From positions 2,035,403 through 2,099,402 of the forward strand of contig NZ_CP051185.1 of NCBI RefSeq assembly GCF_012516315.1: DNA of 64,000 bases, read 5' to 3'. How positions within the stretch are numbered: position 1 is the stretch's first letter; every line of letters begins with the position of its first letter. Source of the stretch: Limnospira fusiformis SAG 85.79 (GTDB lineage: Bacteria; Cyanobacteriota; Cyanobacteriia; Cyanobacteriales; Microcoleaceae). Below, one piece after another: positions 35,379 through 44,860 of the stretch. The translations under genes were made by a program, and so were the position numbers. Under the pieces are notes generated by a model that was not told the origin of the DNA, made no database searches, and saw only the letters and a list, made by a program, of their open reading frames with translations.

Positions 35379-36146
35379 ATGAGTCATCTAAAAGCAATCA
35401 TTTTTGATGTGGATGGGACCCTCGCTGAAACGGAAAGGGATGGTCACAGATTAGCCTTTAATCAAACATTTGCTGAAGCGGGTTTAGATTGGGATTGGTC
35501 TATTGAATTATATGGGGAATTGTTGAGGGTTTCGGGGGGTAAGGAGCGTATAGATTATTATATCAAACGCTACCATCCTAATGGTCAACCCCCCAATAAT
35601 TTGGATGAGTGGATCGCGAAACTTCACCAAGCTAAAACTCGCCACTATCGGGAGTTATTAGCCAAGGGAGATATTCCCCTGCGTCCTGGGGTGAAGCGAT
35701 TAATCACGGAGGCTCTGGGGGAGGGGGTCAGATTGGCGATCGCTACTACCAGCGCCTTTCCTAATGCGATCGCACTTTTGGAAGAAACCTTAAACCCCCA
35801 TTGGTTTGAAGTAATTGCGGCTGGAGATATTGTCCCCCACAAAAAACCCGCCCCAGATATCTATAATTATGCATTAGAAAAATTGGGTTTGACTGCATCG
35901 GATTGTCTGGCGATCGAAGACTCCCGACAGGGGTTACTGGCGGCGCGAGGAGTGGGGTTAACCACGATTATTACTGTAAATAATTATACAAAAAACGAAG
36001 ATTTTGAGGGTGCTGCCTTGGTGATCAATCATTTGGGGGAACCGGATCTTTCCTGTGAAGCGATCGCCTCTACAGCCTTGAATAGCGGTTATATCACCCT
36101 AGATTTATTAAGACATATCCACCAAATATCAACAGGTGTTATATAA
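35379..36146 (+). CDS. HAD-family phosphatase, CbbY-like
   Basis: 255 residues. Motif I IFDVDGTLAETERDGHR has the nucleophile Asp and general acid Asp; motif II is ATTSAFPNA; motif III is PHKKPAPDIY (Lys); motif IV is CLAIEDSRQGLLAA. The helical cap domain sits between motifs I and II. The cap sequence GLDWDWSIELYGELLRVSGG and KERIDYY is that of CbbY, which in autotrophs removes xylulose-1,5-bisphosphate, a Rubisco inhibitor. The exact substrate is inferred from that resemblance. Confidence 0.88.
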   Translation: MSHLKAIIFDVDGTLAETERDGHRLAFNQTFAEAGLDWDWSIELYGELLRVSGGKERIDYYIKRYHPNGQPPNNLDEWIAKLHQAKTRHYRELLAKGDIPLRPGVKRLITEALGEGVRLAIATTSAFPNAIALLEETLNPHWFEVIAAGDIVPHKKPAPDIYNYALEKLGLTASDCLAIEDSRQGLLAARGVGLTTIITVNNYTKNEDFEGAALVINHLGEPDLSCEAIASTALNSGYITLDLLRHIHQISTGVI

Positions 36147-36199
36147 TAGCGACCAGTTTAATCGAAATATCCCTGGTGGCTTTGTAATTGGCAAGTTCT

Positions 36200-36388
36200 A
36201 TGTCAGATTTTCCCATTGACCCCAATCTTTATTTGTTGCTGAGTGGCCACTGTTTGATTGGAGGGGTAGCGGCGGCGATCGCCTTCCAAAAAGGTCGTCG
36301 CCTCGGTGTTTGGTTAATTTTAGGACTAATAGGAGGGACGGCGGCTTTAGTCGCATCACTACTACTGAAACCAACTAAACCTAGTTAA
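36200..36388 (+). CDS. Small hypothetical membrane protein
   Basis: 62 residues from ATG 36200 (a TTG 12 bases earlier is possible). Two hydrophobic stretches, LYLLLSGHCLIGGVAAAIAF and LGVWLILGLIGGTAALVASL, are joined by a basic QKGRR turn, consistent with a helical hairpin in the membrane. No family recognised. It stands alone between the HAD gene and the chemoreceptor. Confidence 0.6.
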   Translation: MSDFPIDPNLYLLLSGHCLIGGVAAAIAFQKGRRLGVWLILGLIGGTAALVASLLLKPTKPS

Positions 36389-36472
36389 TAGCTATAACTA
36401 ATCAACTTAACAGTAAGGCATCTGAAGCCCTCCCCAAGCATTTCATCTATTTATTAATGGGGTAATTAAGTC

Positions 36473-37933
36473 ATGCTGAAAAGCCTTTGGAGTCTATTTT
36501 CTTTCCAACAAGGTAGCCTGCGCCAAAGAATTTTTAGGGGTTATCTGATTCCCTTAGTCCTATTTTTAATAGTTGCTGGCTTGGTCTATTTTATCGGTGT
36601 TCAGCCTGTCCAACAACAAATCAAAAATGTGGACAAAATTTATGGGGAAATTGAAGAGGTTAATAATCTAGCATTTAGCATTGTAGCAATGCAGCGGGCG
36701 GCTAGGGGCTATATTTTAGGTAGAGACTTGAGAGAGTTGGAGGAGTACGAAGAATGGGATACCCTCTTTTATGAACAATCGGAAAATTTGCGTAGTAGAA
36801 TTCAAGAAACGGAACAGCGCCAAACATTAAATCGGATAATTAATATTGGTGATCAGGTTAATGAGTTCGATCGCCGTTTGATTTCCTACGTCCAATTAGG
36901 AAGACCAGAAAAAGTGACTGAGGTCTTACAACAAGCCGAAAATCAAGCCATTACAGAACAGTTAGAACAATTGGTGAGAGGTTTTGAGGCGACCAAGCGA
37001 CAGCAACTTAATGACCAACAAAATCGGCAAATTAACCTATTAAGATGGCTGACAATTTTAATATTTGGCAGTACAGCCATTGGTGCGGTAGTTATCCTAA
37101 CTATTGGCTTGGGAATTTCGGCTACTATTGACCGCGAAACGGCGCAAATTTCTAACTCTTCTAAGGAAATTACTAGCGCATTGGAGGAACAGGAACGCAG
37201 CTTAGGAGTTCAGGCGAGTTCAGTTAATGAAACTACGACGACTATTGATGAGTTAAATGCGGCAGTCCAGAACTCTACAGAACAGGCGAAAATTGCTACT
37301 GATGAAGCTCATCGCGCTTTGCTTTTGTCGGAAAAAGGTAGTGCGGCGGTTCAACAAACTTTGGATAGAATGGAAACACTGCGACAAACAGTAGAAGCGA
37401 TCGCTAATCGTAGCCTAGAATTAAGTGAGAAATCCCTACAGATTAATAATATTGCTCAGTCAGTGAGTAACCTAGCTTATCAAACCAATTTACTAGCCTT
37501 AAATGCTTCTGTGGAAGCGGTGCGCGCGGGACAACAGGGGTTGGGTTTTGGGGTGGTGGCGGTGGAAATCCGTAAATTAGCCGATCGCAGTAAACAGTCA
37601 GCCGCAGAAATTAATACCCTGGTTTTGGATATTCAAAATGCTATTAACACCACGGTAAAAGTCACCGAATCAGGCAAATTAAGCGTTAGTGAAAGTGTGA
37701 AATCTGCTCACAATATGTCTAGTTCTTTTGCGGGTGTATCCCAAGCATTTCATCAGGTGTATCTCAATAATCAAACTATTGCGAGAACCGCAGAACAGCA
37801 ATTACTGGCTCTACAGCAGGTCAGCGAAGCCATGAATAGTCTTAATCAGGTTGCTCGTGAAAATGCGGAGAGTATTGCCTTGTTAAGAACCAATACTCAA
37901 CGACTCAATGAATCTCTGATTAATTTACGGTAA
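36473..37933 (+). CDS. Methyl-accepting chemotaxis protein
   Basis: 486 residues. Membrane helix 1 is YLIPLVLFLIVAGLVYFIGV (about 23-42); an extracytoplasmic helical sensor follows (VNNLAFSIVAMQRAARGYIL; CHASE3-like, about 45-185); helix 2 is about 193-215. The cytoplasmic signalling hairpin has the conserved tip LALNASVEAVRAGQQGLGFG then VVAVEIRKLADRSKQSAAEI. No HAMP domain is obvious between helix 2 and the signalling part. It should control a CheA kinase, governing gliding or phototaxis-type motility. A substrate-binding lipoprotein gene starts 19 bases after it. Confidence 0.9.
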   Translation: MLKSLWSLFSFQQGSLRQRIFRGYLIPLVLFLIVAGLVYFIGVQPVQQQIKNVDKIYGEIEEVNNLAFSIVAMQRAARGYILGRDLRELEEYEEWDTLFYEQSENLRSRIQETEQRQTLNRIINIGDQVNEFDRRLISYVQLGRPEKVTEVLQQAENQAITEQLEQLVRGFEATKRQQLNDQQNRQINLLRWLTILIFGSTAIGAVVILTIGLGISATIDRETAQISNSSKEITSALEEQERSLGVQASSVNETTTTIDELNAAVQNSTEQAKIATDEAHRALLLSEKGSAAVQQTLDRMETLRQTVEAIANRSLELSEKSLQINNIAQSVSNLAYQTNLLALNASVEAVRAGQQGLGFGVVAVEIRKLADRSKQSAAEINTLVLDIQNAINTTVKVTESGKLSVSESVKSAHNMSSSFAGVSQAFHQVYLNNQTIARTAEQQLLALQQVSEAMNSLNQVARENAESIALLRTNTQRLNESLINLR

Positions 37934-37952
37934 AATTTAGAGTAAATCTATC

Positions 37953-39320
37953 ATGAAAACTCCTAATAAATTCAGCAAATACCTTGACAGAATCCCGCAA
38001 ATGTGCTATAAATGTGGTCGATTTCATGATGTAAATTCGGACAGTCAGGATTTATCGGTCAATCTCAGCGACGCGGTAACTAAGGGATTAAATCATCCCC
38101 GAATGTTGTCTAAAAACTCCATCAGACGGCGACAGTTTTTGTTAGGACTAGCAGGGACATCAGCTTTGGGAGTTCTCAGCAATTGTGCGGCATCTCCAGA
38201 CGCCAACTCTCAAGGTAATTCGTCGGGTGTTATGCTGGAAAAAACTCAGCTAAGAATTGGTTTTTTGCCGATCGCCTGTGCTACGCCTATTCTGATTTGT
38301 GAATCTTTAAACCTCTATGAAAAATATGGTTTAGATGTAGAACTGGTGAAAATGAATAGCTGGGAGCAAATCCGAGAGAGTGCGATCGCCGGAGAACTTG
38401 ACGCTTATCATATGCTCTCCCCCATGCCGATCGCCATTAGTTTAGGGTTAGAATCTCGTCGATTTCCCATCAGACTTGCTAGTATTGAAAACATCAATGG
38501 TAGTGCGATTACGGTAGCCATCAAACATCGAGAAAAAGTCAAAACCGCCGAAGATTTTAAAGGATTTAGGATTGCTATTCCTTTCAATCACTCAATGCAC
38601 AATCTCCTACTCAGGTATTATCTGGCTAATAGCAAAGTTCACCCAGATCGGGATGTAGAATTAGTGGTTACACCGCCGCCCAATATGCTGAACAGGTTAA
38701 GAAGTGGCGAAATTGATGCTATAGTGGCTCCTGAACCTTTTAACCAAATAGCAATTAATCAAGGTCTGGGTTTTATTCATCTTTTAACTAGAGACCTGTG
38801 GCCGGGTCATCCCTGCTGTTCTTTCACTACTTCTCAGGAATGGATCGACCGTTATCCTAACACCTTCCGTGCTATAAATAAAGCAATCATTGAGGGTTCC
38901 TATTATGCCAGCCAAAGTCAGAACCGCACAGACGTAGCGCGGCGACTAGCACAGTTACAATATCTGGATGCGTCGGAAGATGTGCTGCGACAGGTAATGA
39001 CCGGACAGTTTGTTAACCGCTTAGGTGAATCTCTGAATATTCCCGATCGCATTGATTTTGACCCTTACCCGTGGAAAAGTTTTTCCTACTGGATTACTTC
39101 ACAATTTGAACGCTGGGGATATGCTCCCATGGGAAGCCTTAATCATGAAGCGATCGCCGCCAATATTTTTCTAACTGGACTCGCACGCCAAATGGCTAAA
39201 CAGTTAGGTCAGCAACCCCCTACCATCACCCTCCGCTATGAATCCTTAAAATTTGATACTTTCGACCCCAGTGAACCGGAAAACTATGCCATACAACAGA
39301 TTGAAAAGTTTGGTTTTTAA
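37953..39320 (+). CDS. NrtA/CmpA-like substrate-binding lipoprotein
   Basis: 455 residues. It begins with an unusual 60-residue leader containing MCYKCGRFHD, then a twin-arginine-type signal (SIRRRQFLLGLAGTSALGVL) ending in a lipobox-like LSNC. The mature part is a type-II binding protein close to the nitrate/bicarbonate receptors: IGFLPIACATPILICESLNL, IAGELDAYHMLSPMPIAISL, IVAPEPFNQIAI and WPGHPCCSFT. It has no ABC permease or ATPase neighbours; the gene next door encodes a chemoreceptor, so it may deliver a ligand to that sensor. A later start (MLSKNSIRRRQF) would remove the odd leader. Confidence 0.85.
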   Translation: MKTPNKFSKYLDRIPQMCYKCGRFHDVNSDSQDLSVNLSDAVTKGLNHPRMLSKNSIRRRQFLLGLAGTSALGVLSNCAASPDANSQGNSSGVMLEKTQLRIGFLPIACATPILICESLNLYEKYGLDVELVKMNSWEQIRESAIAGELDAYHMLSPMPIAISLGLESRRFPIRLASIENINGSAITVAIKHREKVKTAEDFKGFRIAIPFNHSMHNLLLRYYLANSKVHPDRDVELVVTPPPNMLNRLRSGEIDAIVAPEPFNQIAINQGLGFIHLLTRDLWPGHPCCSFTTSQEWIDRYPNTFRAINKAIIEGSYYASQSQNRTDVARRLAQLQYLDASEDVLRQVMTGQFVNRLGESLNIPDRIDFDPYPWKSFSYWITSQFERWGYAPMGSLNHEAIAANIFLTGLARQMAKQLGQQPPTITLRYESLKFDTFDPSEPENYAIQQIEKFGF

Positions 39321-39351
39321 TGGCAATTGACCCACCAGAAAAGGGTAGCGT

Positions 39352-39614
39352 CAGAAATCCTGAATCATCATGAATATATGAGGGGGGAAGACTGACGCAC
39401 CAGAAATTTGTAGGGTGTGTCAGAAATCCTGAATCATCATGAATATATGAGGGGGGAAGACTGACGCACCAGAAATTTGTAGGGTGTGTCAGAAATCCTG
39501 AATCATCATGAATATATGAGGGGGGAAGACTGACGCACCAGAAATTTGTAGGGTGTGTCAGAAATCCTGAATCATCATGAATATATGAGGGGGGAAGACT
39601 GACGCACCAGAAAT
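39352..39614. repeat. 69-bp tandem repeat, four copies
   Basis: Copies start at 39352, 39421, 39490 and 39559, the last partial. Each unit carries GTGTGTCAG near one end and CTGACGCAC near the other, which pair with one G-T wobble, enclosing AATCATCATGAATATATGAG. The copies are virtually identical apart from the first left flank (GGGTAGCGTCAG). The array fills the gap between the binding-protein gene and the end of murE. Confidence 0.93.
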
Positions 39615-39618
39615 CAAG

Positions 39619-41115
39619 TTAAGAATACTTATTTGTTAAGGCATCTCGCGCTTGTTCGCGGTCATCAAAATGCACTTTTTCCGTGCCAATAATTTGATAA
39701 TCTTCGTGACCTTTCCCAGCAATTAAGACACCATCGCCGGGTTGAGCCTCGTCGATAGCGGTGCGAATAGCTTTAGCCCGATCGCCAATTACTATAGGTT
39801 TAACATCAGCCGGAATTCCCGCGAGAATATCTTGCAAAATGCGGTCAGGATCTTCGGTGCGGGGATTATCGGATGTGACTACGGCTAAATCGGATAAATC
39901 TGCCGCAATTTTACCCATTTTCGGGCGTTTAGTGCGATCGCGATCGCCCCCACACCCAAACACGCAAATCATCCGACCGGGAATAAACGGACGGGAGGCT
40001 TTCAGTAGATTTTCCAAACTATCAGGAGTATGGGCATAATCAACAATGACCGTAATATCCTGCTCTGGGGAAAGCTGGACCCTTTCCATGCGACCAGGAA
40101 CGCCGCCAAAGGCTGGTAGAGAGTCCACCATAGCCGACAAATCCAAACCGAGGGCTAAACCCGCCCCCAGGGCTGCCAATAGGTTAGAGAGGTTATATTG
40201 ACCGACTAAGGGTAGGGAAAATGAAGCCGATCCCATGGGGGTATGGAGAACTCCCTTAATACCTGTGGGTTGATAAACGAGGCTATCTGCCCATATATCG
40301 GCGCTGGGGTCACTGACGCTATAACTCCAAAAGCGATCGCTCCCCAACCGTGCCATCAACTTTTTACCATAGTCATCATCAGCATTAATAATCGCCTTAC
40401 CCTGGAGATAATCATCACTAAATAGCAACGCTTTCGCCTCAAAGTAATCATCCATGGTGGGATGATAGTCTAGGTGGTCCTGAGTCAAATTAGTAAATAC
40501 TGCCACCCGAAACGGACACCCCAAAACCCGGCCCTGGTGTAAAGCATGGGAGCTAACTTCCATGACCCCAAATTGGCAGCCTGCACCTACTGCGTCAGCT
40601 AATTGGTGTTGAAGTTCCACCGCAAAGGGGGTAGTATGAACAGCGACTTCTTGAAACCCCGGCCAACGGGTGTAAAGGGTTCCCAGTAAGGCTGTAGGTT
40701 GGTCAAGGTTGCTGAGGAGAAATTCGATCAGGTGAGTGGTGGTGGTTTTGCCATTGGTTCCGGTCACCCCCACTAATTTGAGGGTTTGGGCGGGATGGTT
40801 ATAAAATGCTGTGGCTATCTCAGCGCAGGCTGTGGTCATGTCGGCGGCGGGAATGACACAGGGAATGGTATCAGAGTCTGTCTCTGGTGGGGTATTGCTG
40901 GCTGCGGACTGGGAAACTATGGCGGCTACCGCACCGGAGGCGATCGCACTTGGCCAAAAATCCCCTCCATCAACTCTTGTTCCCGGCATTCCTAAAAACA
41001 GATCCCCTGGCTTACAGGCGTGGGAGTTAGTCGCCAAGCCTGTGATTTCCATGTCTAAGGCGGGGTGATACTCTGGGGGTAGTAAGTTGGGGTTGAGTAA
41101 ATCTTTGAGTTTCAC
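39619..41115 (-). CDS. murE: UDP-MurNAc-L-Ala-D-Glu:meso-diaminopimelate ligase
   Basis: 498 residues. It adds meso-diaminopimelate to the peptidoglycan precursor in the cytoplasm. The P-loop is GVTGTNGKTTTTHLIEFLLS; the substrate-recognition signature SDNPRTEDP is specific for diaminopimelate rather than lysine; HTPDSLENLL and GKGHEDYQIIG are family blocks. Length is normal. The stop falls five bases from the 69-bp repeat array. Confidence 0.95.
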   Translation of the reverse strand: MKLKDLLNPNLLPPEYHPALDMEITGLATNSHACKPGDLFLGMPGTRVDGGDFWPSAIASGAVAAIVSQSAASNTPPETDSDTIPCVIPAADMTTACAEIATAFYNHPAQTLKLVGVTGTNGKTTTTHLIEFLLSNLDQPTALLGTLYTRWPGFQEVAVHTTPFAVELQHQLADAVGAGCQFGVMEVSSHALHQGRVLGCPFRVAVFTNLTQDHLDYHPTMDDYFEAKALLFSDDYLQGKAIINADDDYGKKLMARLGSDRFWSYSVSDPSADIWADSLVYQPTGIKGVLHTPMGSASFSLPLVGQYNLSNLLAALGAGLALGLDLSAMVDSLPAFGGVPGRMERVQLSPEQDITVIVDYAHTPDSLENLLKASRPFIPGRMICVFGCGGDRDRTKRPKMGKIAADLSDLAVVTSDNPRTEDPDRILQDILAGIPADVKPIVIGDRAKAIRTAIDEAQPGDGVLIAGKGHEDYQIIGTEKVHFDDREQARDALTNKYS

Positions 41116-41160
41116 GGGTCAAACTTCTGCCAATTTGATGATTATTGTTAATCTAATGTT

Positions 41161-41436
41161 TTACCAATATTTTTGTAGGATTTGTTCCAACTGGTAGGCG
41201 GAAATACGGGGAGATGGTCTGGGGATGGGTTCTTCGGTCAGGCTGCGATCGCCACATTTATACAGGACTGGGACTTCGTATTGATAGAGTGCATACCAGT
41301 CGGGTCGGGTGGTGATGTCCCTAACTTCCAGGTCAAACTGACAGGGACTATTGCTATCTGCTTGAATTTCTTCCAGTTTCTCCTGGAGGTTTTCGCACAA
41401 ATGACAGCCAGGTTTACTATAAAGTATGAGTTTCAT
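41161..41436 (-). CDS. Glutaredoxin-like thioredoxin-fold protein
   Basis: 91 residues. LILYSKPGCHLCENLQEKLE has a CxxC active site on a thioredoxin fold, and YALYQYEVPVLYKCGDRSLT holds the cis-proline VPV. It belongs to the DUF836/glutaredoxin 2-like group, common in cyanobacteria next to unrelated genes. A disulfide-exchange role is likely; the partner is unknown. A further Cys (YKCG) lies after the VPV loop. It sits 45 bases upstream of murE on the same strand and may be co-transcribed. Confidence 0.85.
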   Translation of the reverse strand: MKLILYSKPGCHLCENLQEKLEEIQADSNSPCQFDLEVRDITTRPDWYALYQYEVPVLYKCGDRSLTEEPIPRPSPRISAYQLEQILQKYW

Positions 41437-41494
41437 TGAGGACTAAAGTTCCGGGTTCAATCTATTTATTGGGGTTAGTTATCGAAGATGATAG

Positions 41495-43453
41495 TTAACT
41501 GGCAACTCGTTGGATATCTCCGGTGGGAATAGAGGCGATTAGTCGGCGGGTATATTCCTGTTGAGGATGGCGATAAATCTCCTCTGAGTCTCCGATTTCC
41601 TCGATTTTGCCTTGGTTCATGACTACAATGCGATCGCTCATAAATTTAACCACACTCAAATCATGGGAGATAAAGATATATGTTAGCTCAAACTCCCTTT
41701 GTAGCTCCCTCAGCAGGTTTAACACCTGGGCTTGTACAGAAACATCCAAAGCTGACACCGACTCGTCACAGATGATAAATTTGGGGTTTAAAGCCAGAGA
41801 CCTAGCAATACAAATCCGTTGTCTTTGTCCTCCCGAAAACTCGTGGGGATAGCGTCTCATAAAATCCGGGTTCAGTCCGACTCTTTCTAATAAATAAGCA
41901 GTGCGATCGCGCCTTTGTTTATAGTTCCCGACCGAGTGAATTAACAGGGGTTCCATCACCGCATCCCCAATGGTTAAACGGGGGTCAAGGGAACTAAACG
42001 GGTCTTGGAACACAATTTGCATCTCCCGCCGCACCCACTTCATTTTTTGCTGAAATTCCCGGCGTTGGCGATAGTCTTTTAAACGATTAATCCAAGGACC
42101 AGAAGGCTGATAATTTGTAATATCTTCCCCAGCAAAAATCACCCGACCGCTATGGGGGAGAATCAGTTGTAAAATCGCCCTAGATAGGGTACTTTTCCCG
42201 CAGCCAGACTCTCCCACCAATCCTAATGTTTCTCCGGGGAATACATCAAAAGACACATCATCAACTGCCATAAATAGTCTTTGAGTACCTCCTAACACCC
42301 CAGGAATTTTAAATCCTACTCGCAAATTTTGCACCGATAACAACGGCGAATTATCCGGGTTGCTGGGAACCTTCTCGGCTGTCTCCCGCGTCTCATTAGC
42401 GAGGTTTTCCTGAGAGTCAATGCCTCTAATTTTTGTGCCAGATTCCGTGCTGACAACTTCCATAAAATCCGCAATCGTGGGCAGTTTTGCCCCCCGTCGG
42501 GTTTCCAATGTGGGACGACAAGCCAGCAATCCCTTGGTGTAGGGATGTTGGGGGTTATTAAACAGTTGATGAATCGGGTTTAATTCCACGATTTTACCCT
42601 GATACATCACCGCGACTGTATCGGCAATTTCGGCAATAACTCCGAAATCGTGGGTAATGAAAATTATCGACATTCCTCGGCGATCGCGTAATTCTCGCAG
42701 CAGGTCTAAAATAGTCGCTTGTACTGTCACATCCAAAGCCGTCGTCGGTTCATCAGCAATCAATAATGTGGGATTGCAGGAAATAGCCATCGCAATCATT
42801 ACCCGTTGCAGTTGCCCCCCAGAGAGTTCGTGAGGATAGCGATCGAGAAATGCTCGTTTTTGGTCATTTATCCGAGTTTGCCACTCCCGCTGTGAGGGTG
42901 GGTTATTAATATCATCATTATTCGGGGGAGTTTCTAACTGTAGTTGCTTGAGGATTTGCTCATCACTAGGTAACAGTTTGACTTCCTGCAATAAACTCGT
43001 CGCTTTCCATAATCCTTCACGGGGGGTAATATCCTGATGCTGTCGGATAGCTTCTATCAGTTGAAAACCAATCGTATAAACCGGGTTGAGGGAACTCATC
43101 GGTTCCTGAAATATCATAGAGATTTCACCGCCGCGAAATTGCTGCTTTTGAGATTCTGGCAGTTGTAGTAAATCGATCGCTCCTTCTGTGCTATCATTGT
43201 TGTGATCAGCTTCATCCGCCTGGGGGTTTCCTGGCCGAAACCAGATTTCTCCCCCCACTTGAGATGTAGCCGGGGACAGCAACCCCATAATTGCTAAAGA
43301 CGTGACAGATTTTCCTGACCCGGACTCCCCAACAATTCCTAGGGTCTGTCCGGGTTTGACCTGAAAGGAAATCTGATCGACCGCGCGCGTGATTCTCTGG
43401 TCAGATTTAAACTGAACCTGTAGGTTTTTGACATCAAGGACAAAATCTGGCAT
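41495..43453 (-). CDS. Double ABC ATPase of the dipeptide/oligopeptide (GsiA-like) family
   Basis: 652 residues with two complete nucleotide-binding domains. First: GESGSGKSVTSLAIM (Walker A), HELSGGQLQRVMIAMAI (signature), LLIADEPTTALDVT (Walker B) and ITHDFG. Second: GESGCGKSTLSRAIL, HEFSGGQRQRICIARSL, IICDESVSALDVSVQ and ISHDLS. In each, the extra C-terminal segment (LFNNPQHPYTKGLL; YRHPQQEYTRRLI) is the oligopeptide-transport extension. The matching permeases and binding protein are not in the window, so the substrate (peptides or nickel-like) is unknown. Confidence 0.93.
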   Translation of the reverse strand: MPDFVLDVKNLQVQFKSDQRITRAVDQISFQVKPGQTLGIVGESGSGKSVTSLAIMGLLSPATSQVGGEIWFRPGNPQADEADHNNDSTEGAIDLLQLPESQKQQFRGGEISMIFQEPMSSLNPVYTIGFQLIEAIRQHQDITPREGLWKATSLLQEVKLLPSDEQILKQLQLETPPNNDDINNPPSQREWQTRINDQKRAFLDRYPHELSGGQLQRVMIAMAISCNPTLLIADEPTTALDVTVQATILDLLRELRDRRGMSIIFITHDFGVIAEIADTVAVMYQGKIVELNPIHQLFNNPQHPYTKGLLACRPTLETRRGAKLPTIADFMEVVSTESGTKIRGIDSQENLANETRETAEKVPSNPDNSPLLSVQNLRVGFKIPGVLGGTQRLFMAVDDVSFDVFPGETLGLVGESGCGKSTLSRAILQLILPHSGRVIFAGEDITNYQPSGPWINRLKDYRQRREFQQKMKWVRREMQIVFQDPFSSLDPRLTIGDAVMEPLLIHSVGNYKQRRDRTAYLLERVGLNPDFMRRYPHEFSGGQRQRICIARSLALNPKFIICDESVSALDVSVQAQVLNLLRELQREFELTYIFISHDLSVVKFMSDRIVVMNQGKIEEIGDSEEIYRHPQQEYTRRLIASIPTGDIQRVAS

Positions 43454-43593
43454 AGCTAGGGGGAGTTTTCAGGACTTGCGGGAAATTTCCCCGATTTTAG
43501 CAGAATTGTTAAGAACTCTCACCGAACCCCATCATAAAGCACCGATTAGGGTAAAATAAATGCCGATTGTTCAGCCCAGGTGAAGATGCTCCC

Positions 43594-44151
43594 ATGATTT
43601 CGAGTAACGACTTTCGCACAGGTGTCAGTATTGAATTAGACGGAACTGTGTGGCGGGTGGTAGAATTCCTCCACGTTAAGCCAGGAAAGGGTTCCGCCTT
43701 TGTCCGCACCAAACTAAAAAACGCACAGACGGGTAACGTCATGGAACGGACATTCCGGGCTGGGGAGACAGTTCCCCAGGCGAACCTGGAGAAAAAGACC
43801 ATGCAACATACCTATAAAGATGGTGATGATTATGTGTTCATGGACATGGACACCTTCGAGGAAGCTCACCTAACTCCTGATCAGATTGGTAATGGGGTTA
43901 AATACCTGATCGAAGGTATGGAAGTTAATGTACTCTACTGGAATGACCAAGTGCTAGAGGTGGAACTTCCCAACTCCGTTAGCCTAGAAGTGACGGAAAC
44001 AGATCCAGGAGTTAAAGGCGATACCGCGACGGGTGGCACGAAACCAGCTACCCTACAAACAGGCGCAACTGTGATGGTTCCTCTGTTTATTTCTGTGGGT
44101 GAGCGTATTCGCATCGATACCCGCAACGATAGTTATCAGGGTCGCGATTAA
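43594..44151 (+). CDS. efp: Translation elongation factor P
   Basis: 185 residues from ATG 43594. EF-P relieves ribosome stalling at polyproline. The domain I loop [17 protein letters not shown] has Lys at the modification position, followed by the OB-fold domains ([14 protein letters not shown], then [20 protein letters not shown]). The ending [16 protein letters not shown] is typical. It leads into accB 92 bases downstream, the usual cyanobacterial order. A longer start at 43567 adds nine residues without a family match. Confidence 0.95.
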   Translation: MISSNDFRTGVSIELDGTVWRVVEFLHVKPGKGSAFVRTKLKNAQTGNVMERTFRAGETVPQANLEKKTMQHTYKDGDDYVFMDMDTFEEAHLTPDQIGNGVKYLIEGMEVNVLYWNDQVLEVELPNSVSLEVTETDPGVKGDTATGGTKPATLQTGATVMVPLFISVGERIRIDTRNDSYQGRD

Positions 44152-44243
44152 TGCTTCCAGTGTTAACCAAATTTCTGGGTAACATGATATGGGCGATCGC
44201 CCATAATTTTCGACAATGTTATTTTTAGGGAGATATACCAACT

Positions 44244-44780
44244 GTGCAACTAGATCTCAACCAGCTTCGAGAACTGCTGGCTGACATCGATAAAACTAAT
44301 ATTTCCGAACTGACGCTCAAAAGTAGTGATTTTGAGTTGATGGTACGCAAAGGTGGCAGTTCTATCGATCGCCCTCTATCTTCTGTTGATGTCGCCCTCA
44401 GTGGTGGGTTTCCTAGTGCGGAGTTGGTGTCGCCTCCAGGGACGGTTTCTACTGGCGATCGCTTATCAGAATCAACCGCCACCAGCACCCAGACTACTGC
44501 CGCCACAGGAAAGGTCTCTAGTCCGGTTGACGCTAAATGGGTAGAGGTAACATCCCCCATGGTGGGAACTTTTTACCGTTCTCCGGCTCCTGATGAGCCG
44601 CCATTTGTGGATAATGGCGATCGAGTCACTAACGGTCAAACTGTCTGTATCATCGAAGCCATGAAGCTGATGAATGAAATTGAGGCTGAGGTTTCTGGTC
44701 AAGTTATGGAAATTTTGGTAGCTAATGGCGCACCTGTGGAATATGGACAACCCCTGATGCGAATCGACCCCGACAATTAA
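44244..44780 (+). CDS. accB: Biotin carboxyl carrier protein of acetyl-CoA carboxylase
   Basis: 178 residues from GTG 44244. An N-terminal helical part ([20 protein letters not shown]) is followed by a Ser/Thr/Ala-rich linker and the biotinyl domain ([20 protein letters not shown]) with the biotinylated lysine in [15 protein letters not shown]. It carries the carboxyl group for the first step of fatty acid synthesis. It follows efp on the same strand. The stop TAA lies within an AT-rich heptamer array. Confidence 0.95.
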   Translation: MQLDLNQLRELLADIDKTNISELTLKSSDFELMVRKGGSSIDRPLSSVDVALSGGFPSAELVSPPGTVSTGDRLSESTATSTQTTAATGKVSSPVDAKWVEVTSPMVGTFYRSPAPDEPPFVDNGDRVTNGQTVCIIEAMKLMNEIEAEVSGQVMEILVANGAPVEYGQPLMRIDPDN

Positions 44781-44808
44781 TAATTAATAATTAATAATTA
44801 ATAATTAT
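44775..44808. repeat. AT-rich heptanucleotide array (TAATAAT-type), left
   Basis: TTAATAA-type units repeated about four to five times directly over the accB stop. A matching inverted array borders the other end of the 93-bp repeat block at about 45950-45981. Confidence 0.8.
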
Positions 44809-44860
44809 CATCCTCGTAGGGTGAGTCAGAGGGATCACCTATCGGGTGAACGGCACAGAG

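Noticed and set aside
39352-39614. CRISPR array
   Set aside because: The 69-bp units are identical throughout with no unique spacers; the same holds for the 93-bp array.
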